Below, in pieces: positions 7,727-16,733 of a DNA stretch of 64,000 bases. Location of the stretch: positions 1 through 64,000 of the forward strand of contig CAMYAO010000002.1 of NCBI GenBank assembly GCA_947253885.1, in the 5' to 3' direction. The notes beneath the pieces were generated by a model that worked only from the letters and a program-made list of their open reading frames with translations, was not told where the DNA came from and searched no databases. The translations under genes and the position numbers were made by a program. Position 1 is the first letter of the stretch, and the number at the start of each line of letters is the position of its first letter. Source of the stretch: an uncultured Clostridium sp. (lineage in GTDB: Bacteria; Bacillota; Clostridia; Lachnospirales; Lachnospiraceae).

Positions 7727-8875
7727 TTATCGGCGTGAAAATTTTTGTAAAATCGGTACAACAGTGTGCAGACAGGATATCATATAATCCACCTCTTCTT
7801 TGTGATTATACATTCCCAGACTGATACGAACAGATGCGTCTGTAATTTCCGTACTTATTCCCTGATTTTTTAAGGTACTGTTATCAGATGGGTGATTAGA
7901 TGCACAGGCACTTCCGGATGATACATAAATCTCTTTTTCTTCCAGTGCATGTAACAACACTTCACTGCGAATTCCCTTAAAACTGATATTTAATATCTGC
8001 GGTGCACTGTATTCTATCGGAGTATTGATAACAGCTCCCATTTTTTTTAGTCGCTTTGCCAGCTCCGACTTCAGAGAAACCAGTTGTTGTGTTCTGGATT
8101 CCATCTCCTCATATGCAAGTTTGGCAGCCAATCCGATTCCTGCGATACCGGGTACGTTCAATGTACCGGAACGCATTCCTTTTTGCTGTCCTCCGCCATA
8201 AGTAACAGGCCTTATCTTTGTCCCGGATTTTATATATAAAAAACCGATTCCCTTCGGTCCGTTGATCTTATGTCCGCTGACAGACAAAAGATCAATTCCC
8301 AGATTCTTCACATGAATCGGAAGCTTTCCGTAAGCCTGAATCGCATCCACATGAAAAGTAGGATGATATCCGGATGTTCGTATCAGTTCTCCGATTTCTT
8401 TAATTGGAAGCATATATCCCACTTCATTATTTACCATCATAATGGAAACCAATATCGTTTCAGCCGTCAATGCAGACCGAAATGTATCTAAATCGATATG
8501 ACCGTTTGTATCTACATCCAAATAAGTAATACGATATCCATTTTCTTCCAGATACTGCATCGTCTTTCTCACAGACGGATGTTCGATCTTTGTTGTAATA
8601 ATATGCTTTCCTTCCCGATTTCTTGCTGCGGCTGTCCCCAGAATTGCCATATTATTAGACTCTGTTCCACCGGAAGTAAACACTATTTCCTTTGATAGCC
8701 CGTGTAATGTCTTTGCAATCGCAACAGAAGCTGATTTCACTTCGTTTTCTGCCTGAATTCCCTTTAAATGCAATGCAGACGGATTTCCGTAATCCCGAAT
8801 CATCATCTGCATTACAAGTTCTGCAACCTCTTCTCTGCAGCGAGTGGTTGCTGAATTGTCAAAATATACTTCCAT
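7727..8875 (-). CDS. nifS: Cysteine desulfurase (NifS/NifZ-like)
   Basis: This 382-residue fold-type I PLP enzyme takes sulfur from cysteine to form a persulfide. The motifs are complete: substrate and PLP site at the N-terminus (YFDNSATTRC), the PLP lysine in SVSGHKINGPKG, an aspartate-glutamine pair in HVDAIQAYGK, and the catalytic cysteine loop SSGSACASN. It sits 10 bases before thiI and 2 bases after rsmE. In Bacillus the dedicated desulfurase NifZ is likewise paired with ThiI, so a role in 4-thiouridine synthesis is likely. Iron-sulfur assembly cannot be excluded, but no scaffold gene is nearby. The start has GGAGT 6 bases upstream. Confidence 0.93.
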   Translation of the reverse strand: MEVYFDNSATTRCREEVAELVMQMMIRDYGNPSALHLKGIQAENEVKSASVAIAKTLHGLSKEIVFTSGGTESNNMAILGTAAARNREGKHIITTKIEHPSVRKTMQYLEENGYRITYLDVDTNGHIDLDTFRSALTAETILVSIMMVNNEVGYMLPIKEIGELIRTSGYHPTFHVDAIQAYGKLPIHVKNLGIDLLSVSGHKINGPKGIGFLYIKSGTKIRPVTYGGGQQKGMRSGTLNVPGIAGIGLAAKLAYEEMESRTQQLVSLKSELAKRLKKMGAVINTPIEYSAPQILNISFKGIRSEVLLHALEEKEIYVSSGSACASNHPSDNSTLKNQGISTEITDASVRISLGMYNHKEEVDYMISCLHTVVPILQKFSRR

Positions 8876-8877
8876 TT

Positions 8878-9624
8878 TTACTCCATCTGTTCTATTTCAA
8901 GCATTAAGAGGGACATAGCCGTAATCGCTGCCGTATCCGTTCTCAAAATACGTTTCCCCAAAGAAATAACTTCCACCTGTTCCATTTTTCTCATACAGGC
9001 AATCTCTTCCGGTGTAAATCCTCCCTCCGGTCCGATCATTATTCCGACAGAGTTTGTTGATCTTACTTTGGAAATTCCTTTTTTTGTTCCGTCCATACCC
9101 ACTTCATTCTCATAAGGCACAAAAAACAGCCCAAACTCTCTTGACTGTTCGGCTGCTTTTTTAAAGGAAATCGGTGTATGTACAATGGGGATTTTACTTC
9201 TCTTTGACTGCTTTGCAGCACTTTCTGCAATAGCCTGCCACCGCTTTACTTTGTTACTCTTCTTTTTATCATCCAACTTTACTACGCAAAACTTCATCTC
9301 AACCGGAACAATCGCATCGACTCCGAGTTCTACCGCCTTTTCGATCACTGTCTCCATACGATCGCCCTTCGGTAATGCCTGAAACAATGTAACCGGAATG
9401 GAAAGTTCCGTATCCGGAATACTGTCTTCTATAATGTCCGCCTGTACAAATAATCTTCCTATTTCTGTGATCTCGCAAAGATAATTCCTTCCGGAATTTG
9501 TACTGATCCGAATCGTTTCTCCGGGATGCATTCGCAACACAGAGGAAATATGCTTTACATCATTGCCTGTTATCGTAACATATTCTTTACCGATCTGACA
9601 ATCATCTACAAAAAATTGATGCAT
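8878..9624 (-). CDS. rsmE: 16S rRNA m3U1498 methyltransferase RsmE
   Basis: RsmE methylates N3 of U1498 in 16S rRNA at the ribosomal P site. The 248-residue protein has the N-terminal PUA-like region (NDVKHISSVLRM) and a SPOUT methyltransferase domain with the knot signatures VGIMIGPEGGFTPEE and SLGKRILRTDTAAI. The start at 9624 is taken because AAAGGAG lies 6 bases before it; an earlier in-frame codon at 9657 would run into prmA. It lies 2 bases after prmA, matching the Bacillus order dnaJ-yqeT-yqeU. Confidence 0.94.
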   Translation of the reverse strand: MHQFFVDDCQIGKEYVTITGNDVKHISSVLRMHPGETIRISTNSGRNYLCEITEIGRLFVQADIIEDSIPDTELSIPVTLFQALPKGDRMETVIEKAVELGVDAIVPVEMKFCVVKLDDKKKSNKVKRWQAIAESAAKQSKRSKIPIVHTPISFKKAAEQSREFGLFFVPYENEVGMDGTKKGISKVRSTNSVGIMIGPEGGFTPEEIACMRKMEQVEVISLGKRILRTDTAAITAMSLLMLEIEQME

Positions 9625-9626
9625 AT

Positions 9627-10577
9627 CTACTCCTTTATCGCGGTAATACCGACCCACTCACCGTCATGCTGTATTTCTACGATCCTCAATCCGACCCTTG
9701 TAAGAGCTTCTGCTACTGCCTCTTCTTTAAAATCAATAATTCCGGAAGCAATAAAATATCCTCCACTTCTCAGACAGTCCGGAATCTGCTCTGCCATAGG
9801 AATAATGACATCTGCTAAAATATTGGCAACAACGATGTCATAATCCTTTGTATGTAACTGTTTCTGAAGTTGTGTGTCTTCAATCAAGTTTCCGGTAATA
9901 AATAAATCCTTCTCTTCCAAATGATTTACTTTATAATTCTCATGTGTGGACTGAATACATGCTTCATCTATGTCGGTTCCCATAACGGATCCCGCTCCCA
10001 ATTTACGGCTTACAATTGACAAAATCCCGCTGCCGCATCCAAGATCTAAAACCTTATCCCCTTTCTTCATATATTTTCGCAACTGACGAATACATAAGCG
10101 GGTGGTCTCATGCTTACCTGTTCCGAATGAAATGCCGGGATCAATCTCAATTACTACTGCAGCAGTTCCATCTTCAGGCACTTCTTCCCATGTCGGTTTG
10201 ATAAAAATATCATCAATATAAAATGCATGAAAAAACTCTTTCCAGTTATTCATCCAGTCTATATCTTCTGTCTGACTCTCTTCAATCGTTCCGGTGCCGA
10301 TATCCAACCACTCCCTCATCTGATCCAATTCAAACATAATCTTCTCCAGAAGCTCTTTATGGTCAGTATCTGCCTTCAGATAGAAGCTGACATATCCGAC
10401 ACCCCGGTCTTCCGGAAGATCCGGTAAAATATCGATAAACATTTTTGCAGTATCCTGTTCTGTCAAAGGAGTGTTGTCTTGAATTTCCACTCCTTCAACC
10501 CCAAGATCCGCCAGCATACTGCTAATGATGTCTTCCGCTTCTGTTGTCGTAGTAATTGTAAATTTATCCCATTTCAT
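9627..10577 (-). CDS. prmA: Ribosomal protein L11 methyltransferase PrmA
   Basis: PrmA trimethylates ribosomal protein L11. The 316 residues comprise an N-terminal L11-recognition domain and a C-terminal class I methyltransferase with family-specific motifs: DPGISFGTGKHETT, the SAM-binding LDLGCGSGILSI and VANILADVI. It directly abuts dnaJ, with its ATG following the dnaJ stop codon and a ribosome site (AGAGAAG) inside dnaJ, so the two are translationally linked. The placement in the heat-shock operon is the standard one in Firmicutes. Confidence 0.95.
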   Translation of the reverse strand: MKWDKFTITTTTEAEDIISSMLADLGVEGVEIQDNTPLTEQDTAKMFIDILPDLPEDRGVGYVSFYLKADTDHKELLEKIMFELDQMREWLDIGTGTIEESQTEDIDWMNNWKEFFHAFYIDDIFIKPTWEEVPEDGTAAVVIEIDPGISFGTGKHETTRLCIRQLRKYMKKGDKVLDLGCGSGILSIVSRKLGAGSVMGTDIDEACIQSTHENYKVNHLEEKDLFITGNLIEDTQLQKQLHTKDYDIVVANILADVIIPMAEQIPDCLRSGGYFIASGIIDFKEEAVAEALTRVGLRIVEIQHDGEWVGITAIKE

Positions 10578-11765
10578 TTAGTCTTCTCTCTTTCCGAAGA
10601 ATCCTTTCTTTTTGTGTTTATCTTTTGTCTTATTGGACTCTTCACCTGATGAATCCGTCTTCTGATGCAAAGAATTTCCTGCCAGTTTATCATAAGCTCG
10701 CAATGCTTCTTTTGCCTCCTGCGATAATCGATCCGGAGTCTGAATAATCAGTGTTACATAATGATCCCCTCTGATATTCTTATTTCGAAGTGACGGAACA
10801 CCCTTTCCTTTTAATCGAATACGCGTATCGGTCTGTGTACCCGGTTTCACCTGGTATAACACATCTCCGTCTACGGTGGAGATACGCACTTCACCTCCCA
10901 ATGCTGCCTGTGCAAATGAAATCGGTGCATTGGAAAACAGATTCATATCCTGCCTTTGTAAAAACGGATGTGCGGAAACTGCTACTTCAACAAGCAGATC
11001 CCCTCTAGGTCCGCCATTACTTCCCGGTTCTCCTTTATCACGAATCCTTACACTCTGTCCGTTGTCAATTCCCGCCGGAATGGCAACTTTGATTTTTTTA
11101 CGCTTTGCAATATATCCGCTGCCATGGCAATCTGAACATTTTTCCTTGATGATTTTACCACTTCCTCCGCAATCCGGACAAGTCTGAACATTTTGAACCA
11201 TGCCGAATATAGATTGCTGCGTGTAAGTCACCTGTCCACGGCCTCCACAGGTAGGACATGTTTCCGGATGTATCCCCGGCTTTGCTCCTGTACCGTGACA
11301 GGTCTCACATTCATCCTTCAAGGTGATTTCCAGTTCTTTTTCCGTTCCAAACACTGCCTCTTCAAATGTGATCCGTACTCTTGCTCTTAAATTTGCGCCT
11401 TTTCTGGGACCATTATCAGATCGACGACTTCTTCCGCCGCCAAAAATATCTCCGAAAATATCCCCGAAAATATCTCCCATATCTGCACCGTTAAATCCTC
11501 CAAAGCCTCCGAAACCTCCGGCTCCCGGTCCGCCCTGCTCAAATGCCGCATGACCGAACTGATCGTACTGTGCTCTTTTTTCCGAATCACTTAAAACGGC
11601 ATATGCTTCAGAAGCTTCTTTGAACTTTGCTTCCGCCTCTTTATCACCGGGATGGCTGTCCGGATGATATTTTTTTGCCAATTTTCGATATGCTTTCTTT
11701 ATTTCGTTATCATCTGCATTTCGAGATACACCCAGGACTTCATAATAATCTCTTTTATCTGCCAT
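10578..11765 (-). CDS. dnaJ: Chaperone DnaJ
   Basis: DnaJ is the Hsp40 co-chaperone that delivers substrates to DnaK and stimulates its ATPase. All type I parts are present in 395 residues: a J-domain with the HPD motif (KYHPDSHPGD), a Gly/Phe-rich linker with the repeats GDIFGDIFGDIFGGG, four zinc-finger repeats (CETCHGTG, CPTCGGRG, CPDCGGSG, CSDCHGSG) and the two C-terminal substrate domains. The extreme C-terminus is lysine-rich. It follows dnaK by 93 bases that hold a strong hairpin (see separate entry). The ribosome site is GAGGA. Confidence 0.97.
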   Translation of the reverse strand: MADKRDYYEVLGVSRNADDNEIKKAYRKLAKKYHPDSHPGDKEAEAKFKEASEAYAVLSDSEKRAQYDQFGHAAFEQGGPGAGGFGGFGGFNGADMGDIFGDIFGDIFGGGRSRRSDNGPRKGANLRARVRITFEEAVFGTEKELEITLKDECETCHGTGAKPGIHPETCPTCGGRGQVTYTQQSIFGMVQNVQTCPDCGGSGKIIKEKCSDCHGSGYIAKRKKIKVAIPAGIDNGQSVRIRDKGEPGSNGGPRGDLLVEVAVSAHPFLQRQDMNLFSNAPISFAQAALGGEVRISTVDGDVLYQVKPGTQTDTRIRLKGKGVPSLRNKNIRGDHYVTLIIQTPDRLSQEAKEALRAYDKLAGNSLHQKTDSSGEESNKTKDKHKKKGFFGKRED

Positions 11766-11793
11766 TGCTAATCCTCAATCTTATTTTTTTTAC

Positions 11794-11830
11794 ACATATA
11801 AGGAGCTTTGAAACAAAGCTCCTTATATGT
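11794..11830 (-). other. Perfect 17-bp hairpin between dnaK and dnaJ
   Basis: The arms 11794-11810 and 11814-11830 are perfect reverse complements around a 3-base loop. No U-tract follows in either direction: in the direction of the operon the hairpin is followed by an A-rich stretch. It is therefore more likely an mRNA-processing or stability element than a classical terminator. Confidence 0.75.
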
Positions 11831-11858
11831 TGTGGTACATCTTTCTGATGAAAATTTA

Positions 11859-13718
11859 TTATACTTCTTTATAATCCGCATCTACAACGTCATCATTAGA
11901 AGAATCTGTTGCACCCGGATCTGTGTTCTGACCTGCTGCTCCCTGTGCCGCCTGAGACTGCTCATACATTTTTGCAAATACCTGCTGTGCGCTTCCCATC
12001 AGCTTTTCTTTTGCTGCATTCATTTCAGCAATCTCCGCTTCACTTAATGAATCTGCTTCCGGATGTTCTTCCAAAAACTTCTTTAAAGCATCCAGATCGG
12101 TCTGTACCGCTGCTTTCTCATCTGCAGATACTCCGTCTCCCACTTCATTCAATGCTTTCTCTGTTTGGAAAACAAAGGAATCTGCATCATTTCTTGCATC
12201 AATTGCCTCTTTACGTTTTTTATCTTCAGCCTCAAACTGAGCCGCTTCCTGTACTGCCTTTTCAATATCGTCATCTGACATATTGGATCCGGCTGTAATA
12301 GTAATATGCTGCTCTTTTCCTGTACCCAAATCCTTTGCAGATACATTTACAATACCGTTTGCATCGATATCAAAAGTTACCTCAATCTGCGGAATACCTC
12401 TCTGTGCAGGTGGAATTCCGTCTAATCGGAACTGACCGAGTGATTTATTATCTTTTGCAAACTGACGCTCACCCTGTACTACGTTGATATCTACTGCGGT
12501 CTGATTGTCTGCTGCGGTAGAGAAAATCTGGCTCTTCTTTGTAGGAATCGTTGTATTTCTCTCTATCAATCGTGTTGCCACACCACCCATTGTCTCGATG
12601 GACAGAGAAAGTGGAGTAACATCCAATAATAAGATATCACCGGCACCTGCATCACCTGCAAGTTTACCACCCTGAATAGAAGCACCGATCGCAACGCACT
12701 CATCAGGATTCAAGTTCTTGCTTGGCTCTTTTCCTGTTAATGCCTTTACTTTATCCTGTACTGCAGGAATTCTAGTAGAACCTCCTACCAACAATACCTG
12801 ACTCAATTCGGATGCTGTTAAACCGGCATCCTTTAATGCATTTTGTACAGGAACAGCGGTTCTTTCCACCAAATCTGCTGTCAATTCATCAAACTTCGCT
12901 CTTGTAAGATTCATATCGAAATGTTTTGGACCTTCTGATGTTGCTGTAATAAATGGCAGGTTGATGTTGGTAGTCGTAGCGGAAGACAATTCTTTTTTCG
13001 CTTTCTCAGCCGCCTCTTTTAAACGCTGCAGTGCCATTTTATCAGAAGACAGATCCACACCTTCTGTTTTCTTAAACTCATCCAACATATACTGTGTGAT
13101 CTTGTTATCAAAATCATCTCCGCCTAAGCGGTTGTCTCCGGAAGTAGAAAGCACCTCAATAACACCGTCTCCGATTTCAATAATAGATACATCGAAGGTA
13201 CCGCCGCCAAGATCATATACCATGATTTTTTGCTCATTTTCATTATCCAATCCATATGCAAGTGCTGCTGCAGTCGGCTCATTGATAATACGTTTTACAT
13301 CCAATCCTGCAATTTTACCTGCATCTTTTGTTGCCTGACGCTGTGCATCATTGAAATATGCCGGTACTGTAATAACAGCTTCTGTTACTTTTTCTCCTAA
13401 ATAGCTTTCTGCATCCGCTTTTAATTTTTGAAGAATCATAGCAGAAATTTCCTGTGGAGAGTATTTTTTATCATCAATTGTCTGTTTAAAATCAGTTCCC
13501 ATATGTCTCTTGATAGAAGACACTGTTTTTTCTGCATTGGTTACAGCCTGACGTTTTGCAGGTTCTCCGACCAATCTTTCTCCTGTCTTTGTAAATGCTA
13601 CAATAGACGGAGTAGTTCTTGCTCCTTCTGTATTTGCGATAACCTCTGGTTTACCGCCTTCCATAACTGCCACGCAGCTATTGGTTGTTCCTAAATCAAT
13701 TCCAATAATTTTACTCAT
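11859..13718 (-). CDS. dnaK: Chaperone DnaK (Hsp70)
   Basis: DnaK is the central Hsp70 chaperone. The 619-residue protein starts MSKIIGIDLGTTNSCVAVM and shows the nucleotide-binding domain motifs (VITVPAYFNDAQRQATKDAG, the phosphate-binding DLGGGTFDVS and VLLVGGSTRIP), the hydrophobic linker DVTPLSLSIE and the helical lid, ending in an acidic tail with VVDADYKEV. The Gram-positive type lacks the E. coli insertion in the ATPase domain. The ATG at 13718 is chosen because AGGAGG sits 9 bases before it; the ATG at 13727 abuts that site directly. It follows grpE by 75 bases. Confidence 0.98.
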   Translation of the reverse strand: MSKIIGIDLGTTNSCVAVMEGGKPEVIANTEGARTTPSIVAFTKTGERLVGEPAKRQAVTNAEKTVSSIKRHMGTDFKQTIDDKKYSPQEISAMILQKLKADAESYLGEKVTEAVITVPAYFNDAQRQATKDAGKIAGLDVKRIINEPTAAALAYGLDNENEQKIMVYDLGGGTFDVSIIEIGDGVIEVLSTSGDNRLGGDDFDNKITQYMLDEFKKTEGVDLSSDKMALQRLKEAAEKAKKELSSATTTNINLPFITATSEGPKHFDMNLTRAKFDELTADLVERTAVPVQNALKDAGLTASELSQVLLVGGSTRIPAVQDKVKALTGKEPSKNLNPDECVAIGASIQGGKLAGDAGAGDILLLDVTPLSLSIETMGGVATRLIERNTTIPTKKSQIFSTAADNQTAVDINVVQGERQFAKDNKSLGQFRLDGIPPAQRGIPQIEVTFDIDANGIVNVSAKDLGTGKEQHITITAGSNMSDDDIEKAVQEAAQFEAEDKKRKEAIDARNDADSFVFQTEKALNEVGDGVSADEKAAVQTDLDALKKFLEEHPEADSLSEAEIAEMNAAKEKLMGSAQQVFAKMYEQSQAAQGAAGQNTDPGATDSSNDDVVDADYKEV

Positions 13719-13793
13719 AGTTTTCATCCTCCTAAACTGTCTATTTTTATCAAAATCTGTAATATCGAATATATTACTGTTTATTGAAATATT

Positions 13794-14366
13794 TTAATTT
13801 GCTACCTTTACCATAGAATGTCTCACTACTGTCTCACGGTATTTATAACCTTTTTGGAATTCTTCGGTAATTTCATTCTCACCGAACTCCTCATCATCTA
13901 TATGCATAACGGCATTATGCAGATCCGGATTAAAGGTTGTCCCGACCGCCTCAATCGGAGTAACTCCGACCTCTTCTAACATGCCGATCAATTGCTTGTA
14001 TATTTTATCCATACCTTCGATAAACGGATTTTCCTTTTCCTCAGCCGAAACAGCTGCCATACCCCGTTCAAAATTATCTACAACCGGCAACAGTTTTTCA
14101 ATAATCGACTTTGCTCCGACTTCAAACATCTGAGACTTTTCCTTTTCTGTCCGTTTGCGGAAATTATCGAACTCTGCCATCTGACGTTTTACTCTGTCAT
14201 TTAATTCTTCAATCAACTCCTGATTTTTATCTTTTTTCTCTTTTTTCTTTTTTTTAGAATTTTTTTTCTCTTCTTTAACTTCTTTCTCCGCTTTCACTTC
14301 TTCCGGAGTTTCTGAAGTTTCTTGTGTTAATTCCTCTTCTTTTATATCTTTTGTATCTTCTGCCAT
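13794..14366 (-). CDS. grpE: Nucleotide exchange factor GrpE
   Basis: GrpE releases ADP from DnaK and acts as a thermosensor. The 190-residue protein begins with a long charged, low-complexity region rich in Glu and Lys (about residues 1-50), then the coiled-coil dimer helix (ELNDRVKRQMAEFDNFRKR) and the beta-wing domain with MLEEVGVTPIEAVG and FNPDLHNAVMH. It lies 5 bases after hrcA with an AAAGGTGAG ribosome site, in the conserved hrcA-grpE-dnaK-dnaJ order. Confidence 0.97.
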   Translation of the reverse strand: MAEDTKDIKEEELTQETSETPEEVKAEKEVKEEKKNSKKKKKEKKDKNQELIEELNDRVKRQMAEFDNFRKRTEKEKSQMFEVGAKSIIEKLLPVVDNFERGMAAVSAEEKENPFIEGMDKIYKQLIGMLEEVGVTPIEAVGTTFNPDLHNAVMHIDDEEFGENEITEEFQKGYKYRETVVRHSMVKVAN

Positions 14367-14371
14367 CTATC

Positions 14372-15412
14372 TCACCTTTCTCTATCTTTATAAAAATGAT
14401 CCAACTGTGCTTTCAGCACTTTCAGGTTTGAAACAACTTTCTCATAGTCCATTCGTTTCGGTCCGACAATTCCGATCCGTCCCTTCATGCCATCTGCCAG
14501 TTCATATGTAGCAGTTACCACACTGCAGTCTCTCATTTCCTCTATCGGGCTCTCACTTCCGATATAAACCTGTATACCGCTTTCTCCATCATCTTCATTT
14601 CCGGTATTAACGAGAAACTCTTTTAAGCCGTTTTTATCTTCTAAAGCTGCGATCAGTTCGCTTGCCTTTTGGCTGTCACTCAACTCCGGATACTTAAAGA
14701 TATTGGTCGCTCCGTTCGTATAGATCTCCAATTCCTCTTCCACTTGAATTGCCTCTACGACCGCATCCAATATATCACTGACCATTGCACTGTGAATTCC
14801 CGCCTGCTCTTTCATTTGAGCAATTGTGGCTAAATTAATCTGATCTAAAGTCAGGCCGTTCAAAGTAGTATTCAATAACAGATTCAAACGTAAAATTGTC
14901 TCCGTTTCCAAAGAATGTTCTGTTCGAATCAGCTTGTTCTTTACAATGTTTCCATCCAATACAATCGTTGAAAGTACCTGTGTGTCGTCTACATAAGACA
15001 ACTGAATAAACTTGACCTTTCCGTCTCGTACTGTCGGTGCGGAAATCATAGTCGCATAGTTTGTATTTGTTGCTAAAAGCTTTGCCACATCCTTTAAGAC
15101 TCTCTCCATCTTTTCTGTATGTTCGATCACAAAGGTCTTCATCTCATCGATTTCCCGATCCTTTTCCTCCATCATATGATCTACATAAAAGCGATATCCC
15201 TTATCACTTGGGATCCTTCCTGCCGATGTGTACGGTTGTATAATGTATCCGAGATCCTCCAGATCAGACATCTCATTTCGAATAGTTGCAGAACTTAAAT
15301 TCAGATCGGAGAGTTTGGAAATGGTTCTTGAGCCTACCGGTTCACCGGTTTCCAGATAATTCTTTATGATCGCATTTAAAATCCTGGATTTTCGCTCATC
15401 TAAATCAAACAT
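14372..15412 (-). CDS. hrcA: Heat-inducible transcription repressor HrcA
   Basis: HrcA is the repressor of class I heat-shock genes; it binds the CIRCE inverted repeat and needs GroEL for activity. The 346-residue protein has an N-terminal winged helix (ILNAIIKNYLETGEPVGSRT, SSATIRNEMSDLEDLG) and the HrcA-specific GAF-like and insertion domains, ending with GPKRMDYEKVVSNLK. It is the first gene of the operon, immediately behind a CIRCE site, so it represses itself. The ribosome site is GAGGAGA. Given the second CIRCE in front of htpG, it probably controls that gene too. Confidence 0.97.
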   Translation of the reverse strand: MFDLDERKSRILNAIIKNYLETGEPVGSRTISKLSDLNLSSATIRNEMSDLEDLGYIIQPYTSAGRIPSDKGYRFYVDHMMEEKDREIDEMKTFVIEHTEKMERVLKDVAKLLATNTNYATMISAPTVRDGKVKFIQLSYVDDTQVLSTIVLDGNIVKNKLIRTEHSLETETILRLNLLLNTTLNGLTLDQINLATIAQMKEQAGIHSAMVSDILDAVVEAIQVEEELEIYTNGATNIFKYPELSDSQKASELIAALEDKNGLKEFLVNTGNEDDGESGIQVYIGSESPIEEMRDCSVVTATYELADGMKGRIGIVGPKRMDYEKVVSNLKVLKAQLDHFYKDRER

Positions 15413-15432
15413 CTATCTCTCCTCTCTTTTTG

Positions 15433-15459
15433 TTAGCACTCACTCTGATGGAGTGCTAA
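15433..15459 (-). promoter_or_regulatory. CIRCE operator of the hrcA-dnaK operon
   Basis: The sequence is a perfect consensus CIRCE, TTAGCACTC, nine bases, GAGTGCTAA. It lies between the -10 element and the hrcA ribosome site, so HrcA bound here would block transcription of the whole operon. Confidence 0.98.
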
Positions 15460-15474
15460 TCATTTACTGTATTT

Positions 15475-15503
15475 AATATACCCCCATCAATTTTCTTTGT
15501 CAA
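15475..15503 (-). promoter_or_regulatory. Sigma-A promoter of the hrcA-dnaK operon
   Basis: On the minus strand there is a -35 TTGACA (15498-15503) and a -10 TATATT (15475-15480) with 17 bases between. The CIRCE begins about 16 bases downstream. Confidence 0.9.
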
Positions 15504-15519
15504 CCTATTTAGAATTATT

Positions 15520-16656
15520 TTATAAAAGAAAATGACTCAGTACATAATTACTTATTAAAATGCCCTCTTGACTTAAATAATATCGTCCCCCGCTTTCTAT
15601 CAATAAACGCTTTGATTTCATCTTTAATAGCGGCTTATAAAATACATCTTTTATCTGTTTGTGAAAGCGGGAGAAAAAGTCCTGTTCCGACACTCCTTCT
15701 GTCATACGAAGCCCCAAAAATAAAAACTCTTCCATTGCCTCTTTTTCCGAAACATCATGTATCAAAGAATTTGAAAAATCGCCGGCAAGATAGAAACGCA
15801 GATTTTGCTGATTCACAATTCTTTTACAATCAAAATAAGAAGAGGCTCCCAATCCGAAACCTAAATATTCCTCACCTCTCCAGTATCCGATATTGTGTCT
15901 GCACGCTCTCGTTTCTTTTGCATAATTGGAAAACTCATATTGTCCATATCCTGCATGTGACAGCAGTCCTGTCGTTATTTCATAAAATTTTCTTTCTGTT
16001 TCTTCTGTCGGAAGCATAATCGGCATTTTTCCACTTTCTCTTCGCTGCAAATCTTCATGATACTGTCCGTAAAAAGGGGTTCCTTCTTCAATAATCAGGC
16101 TATACGCCGAAATATGCTCTGTTTCCAAAGACAAAACTGTCTGGATTGTATCCTCCCAATCCGATAATTTCTGATAAGGAAGGCTGTACATCAGATCCAC
16201 ATTTATATTTTCAAATCCCAACTTTCTTGCCATCTGATAATTTTCTGTAAAATCCTCAAAGGTATGAATTCTTCCTAATAGTTGTAATTCGTTCTGATGA
16301 ACGGATTGCAATCCGAAACTCAATCGGTTCACTCCGGCTGTTTTCATTGCTTTTAGCTTTTCCGAAGTTACGGTCTTGGGATTACATTCTACGGTAATTT
16401 CTGCATTCTTCGAAATAATAAAATTCCTTTGAACAGCATCCATTACCTCCGATATCTCCCTTGCCTCCATTATAGAAGGAGTTCCTCCTCCTATAAAAAC
16501 AGTATCTACGATCCTTCGGCTTTTCTTTGAGCTGTTCAATTCGGAAATAAGGCTGTTTTTATATTGTTCTCTTATGTCTTTAGTTCCCGGAGCGGATAAA
16601 AAGTCACAATATTTACATTTTTGTTCACAAAACGGATAGTGTAAGTACAGTTCCAA
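15520..16656 (-). CDS. hemW: Radical SAM heme chaperone HemW
   Basis: HemW-type proteins resemble oxygen-independent coproporphyrinogen oxidase (HemN) but act as heme chaperones; they are often misnamed HemN. The 378 residues carry the radical-SAM motif in HYPFCEQKCKYCDF, then GGGTPSIM, NPKTVT and LSFGLQS, and a C-terminal HemN-like domain. The short N-terminus lacks the extra cysteine region of true HemN. The start is a TTG codon preceded by GAGG at 8 bases, which gives the usual MELYLHYPF. It lies between lepA and hrcA as in Bacillus. A hairpin separates it from lepA. Confidence 0.93.
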   Translation of the reverse strand: MELYLHYPFCEQKCKYCDFLSAPGTKDIREQYKNSLISELNSSKKSRRIVDTVFIGGGTPSIMEAREISEVMDAVQRNFIISKNAEITVECNPKTVTSEKLKAMKTAGVNRLSFGLQSVHQNELQLLGRIHTFEDFTENYQMARKLGFENINVDLMYSLPYQKLSDWEDTIQTVLSLETEHISAYSLIIEEGTPFYGQYHEDLQRRESGKMPIMLPTEETERKFYEITTGLLSHAGYGQYEFSNYAKETRACRHNIGYWRGEEYLGFGLGASSYFDCKRIVNQQNLRFYLAGDFSNSLIHDVSEKEAMEEFLFLGLRMTEGVSEQDFFSRFHKQIKDVFYKPLLKMKSKRLLIESGGRYYLSQEGILISNYVLSHFLL

Positions 16657-16670
16657 TTATTTTACCTCAT

Positions 16671-16711
16671 AAAAACTCCCAAATACAGATTGCTCTATAT
16701 CCGGGAGTTTT
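16671..16711 (-). terminator. Hairpin with U-tract between lepA and hemW
   Basis: Arms 16672-16680 and 16703-16711 form a 9-bp stem with a loop of about 22 bases, followed on the minus strand by five T residues. It could terminate or attenuate lepA transcripts before hemW. The large loop and short tract make it moderate in strength. Confidence 0.55.
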
Positions 16712-16733
16712 CCTGTCTGTTTTCTGTCTGAGC

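Noticed and set aside
7717..7761. Upstream start of thiI
   Set aside because: It lies inside nifS and upstream of a clear AAAGGAG that serves the ATG at 7716.
9625..9657. Upstream start of rsmE
   Set aside because: It overlaps prmA and the ribosome site AAAGGAG serves the ATG at 9624.
11794..11830. dnaK-dnaJ hairpin as a classical terminator
   Set aside because: No U-tract follows on either strand, so it is listed as a structural element.
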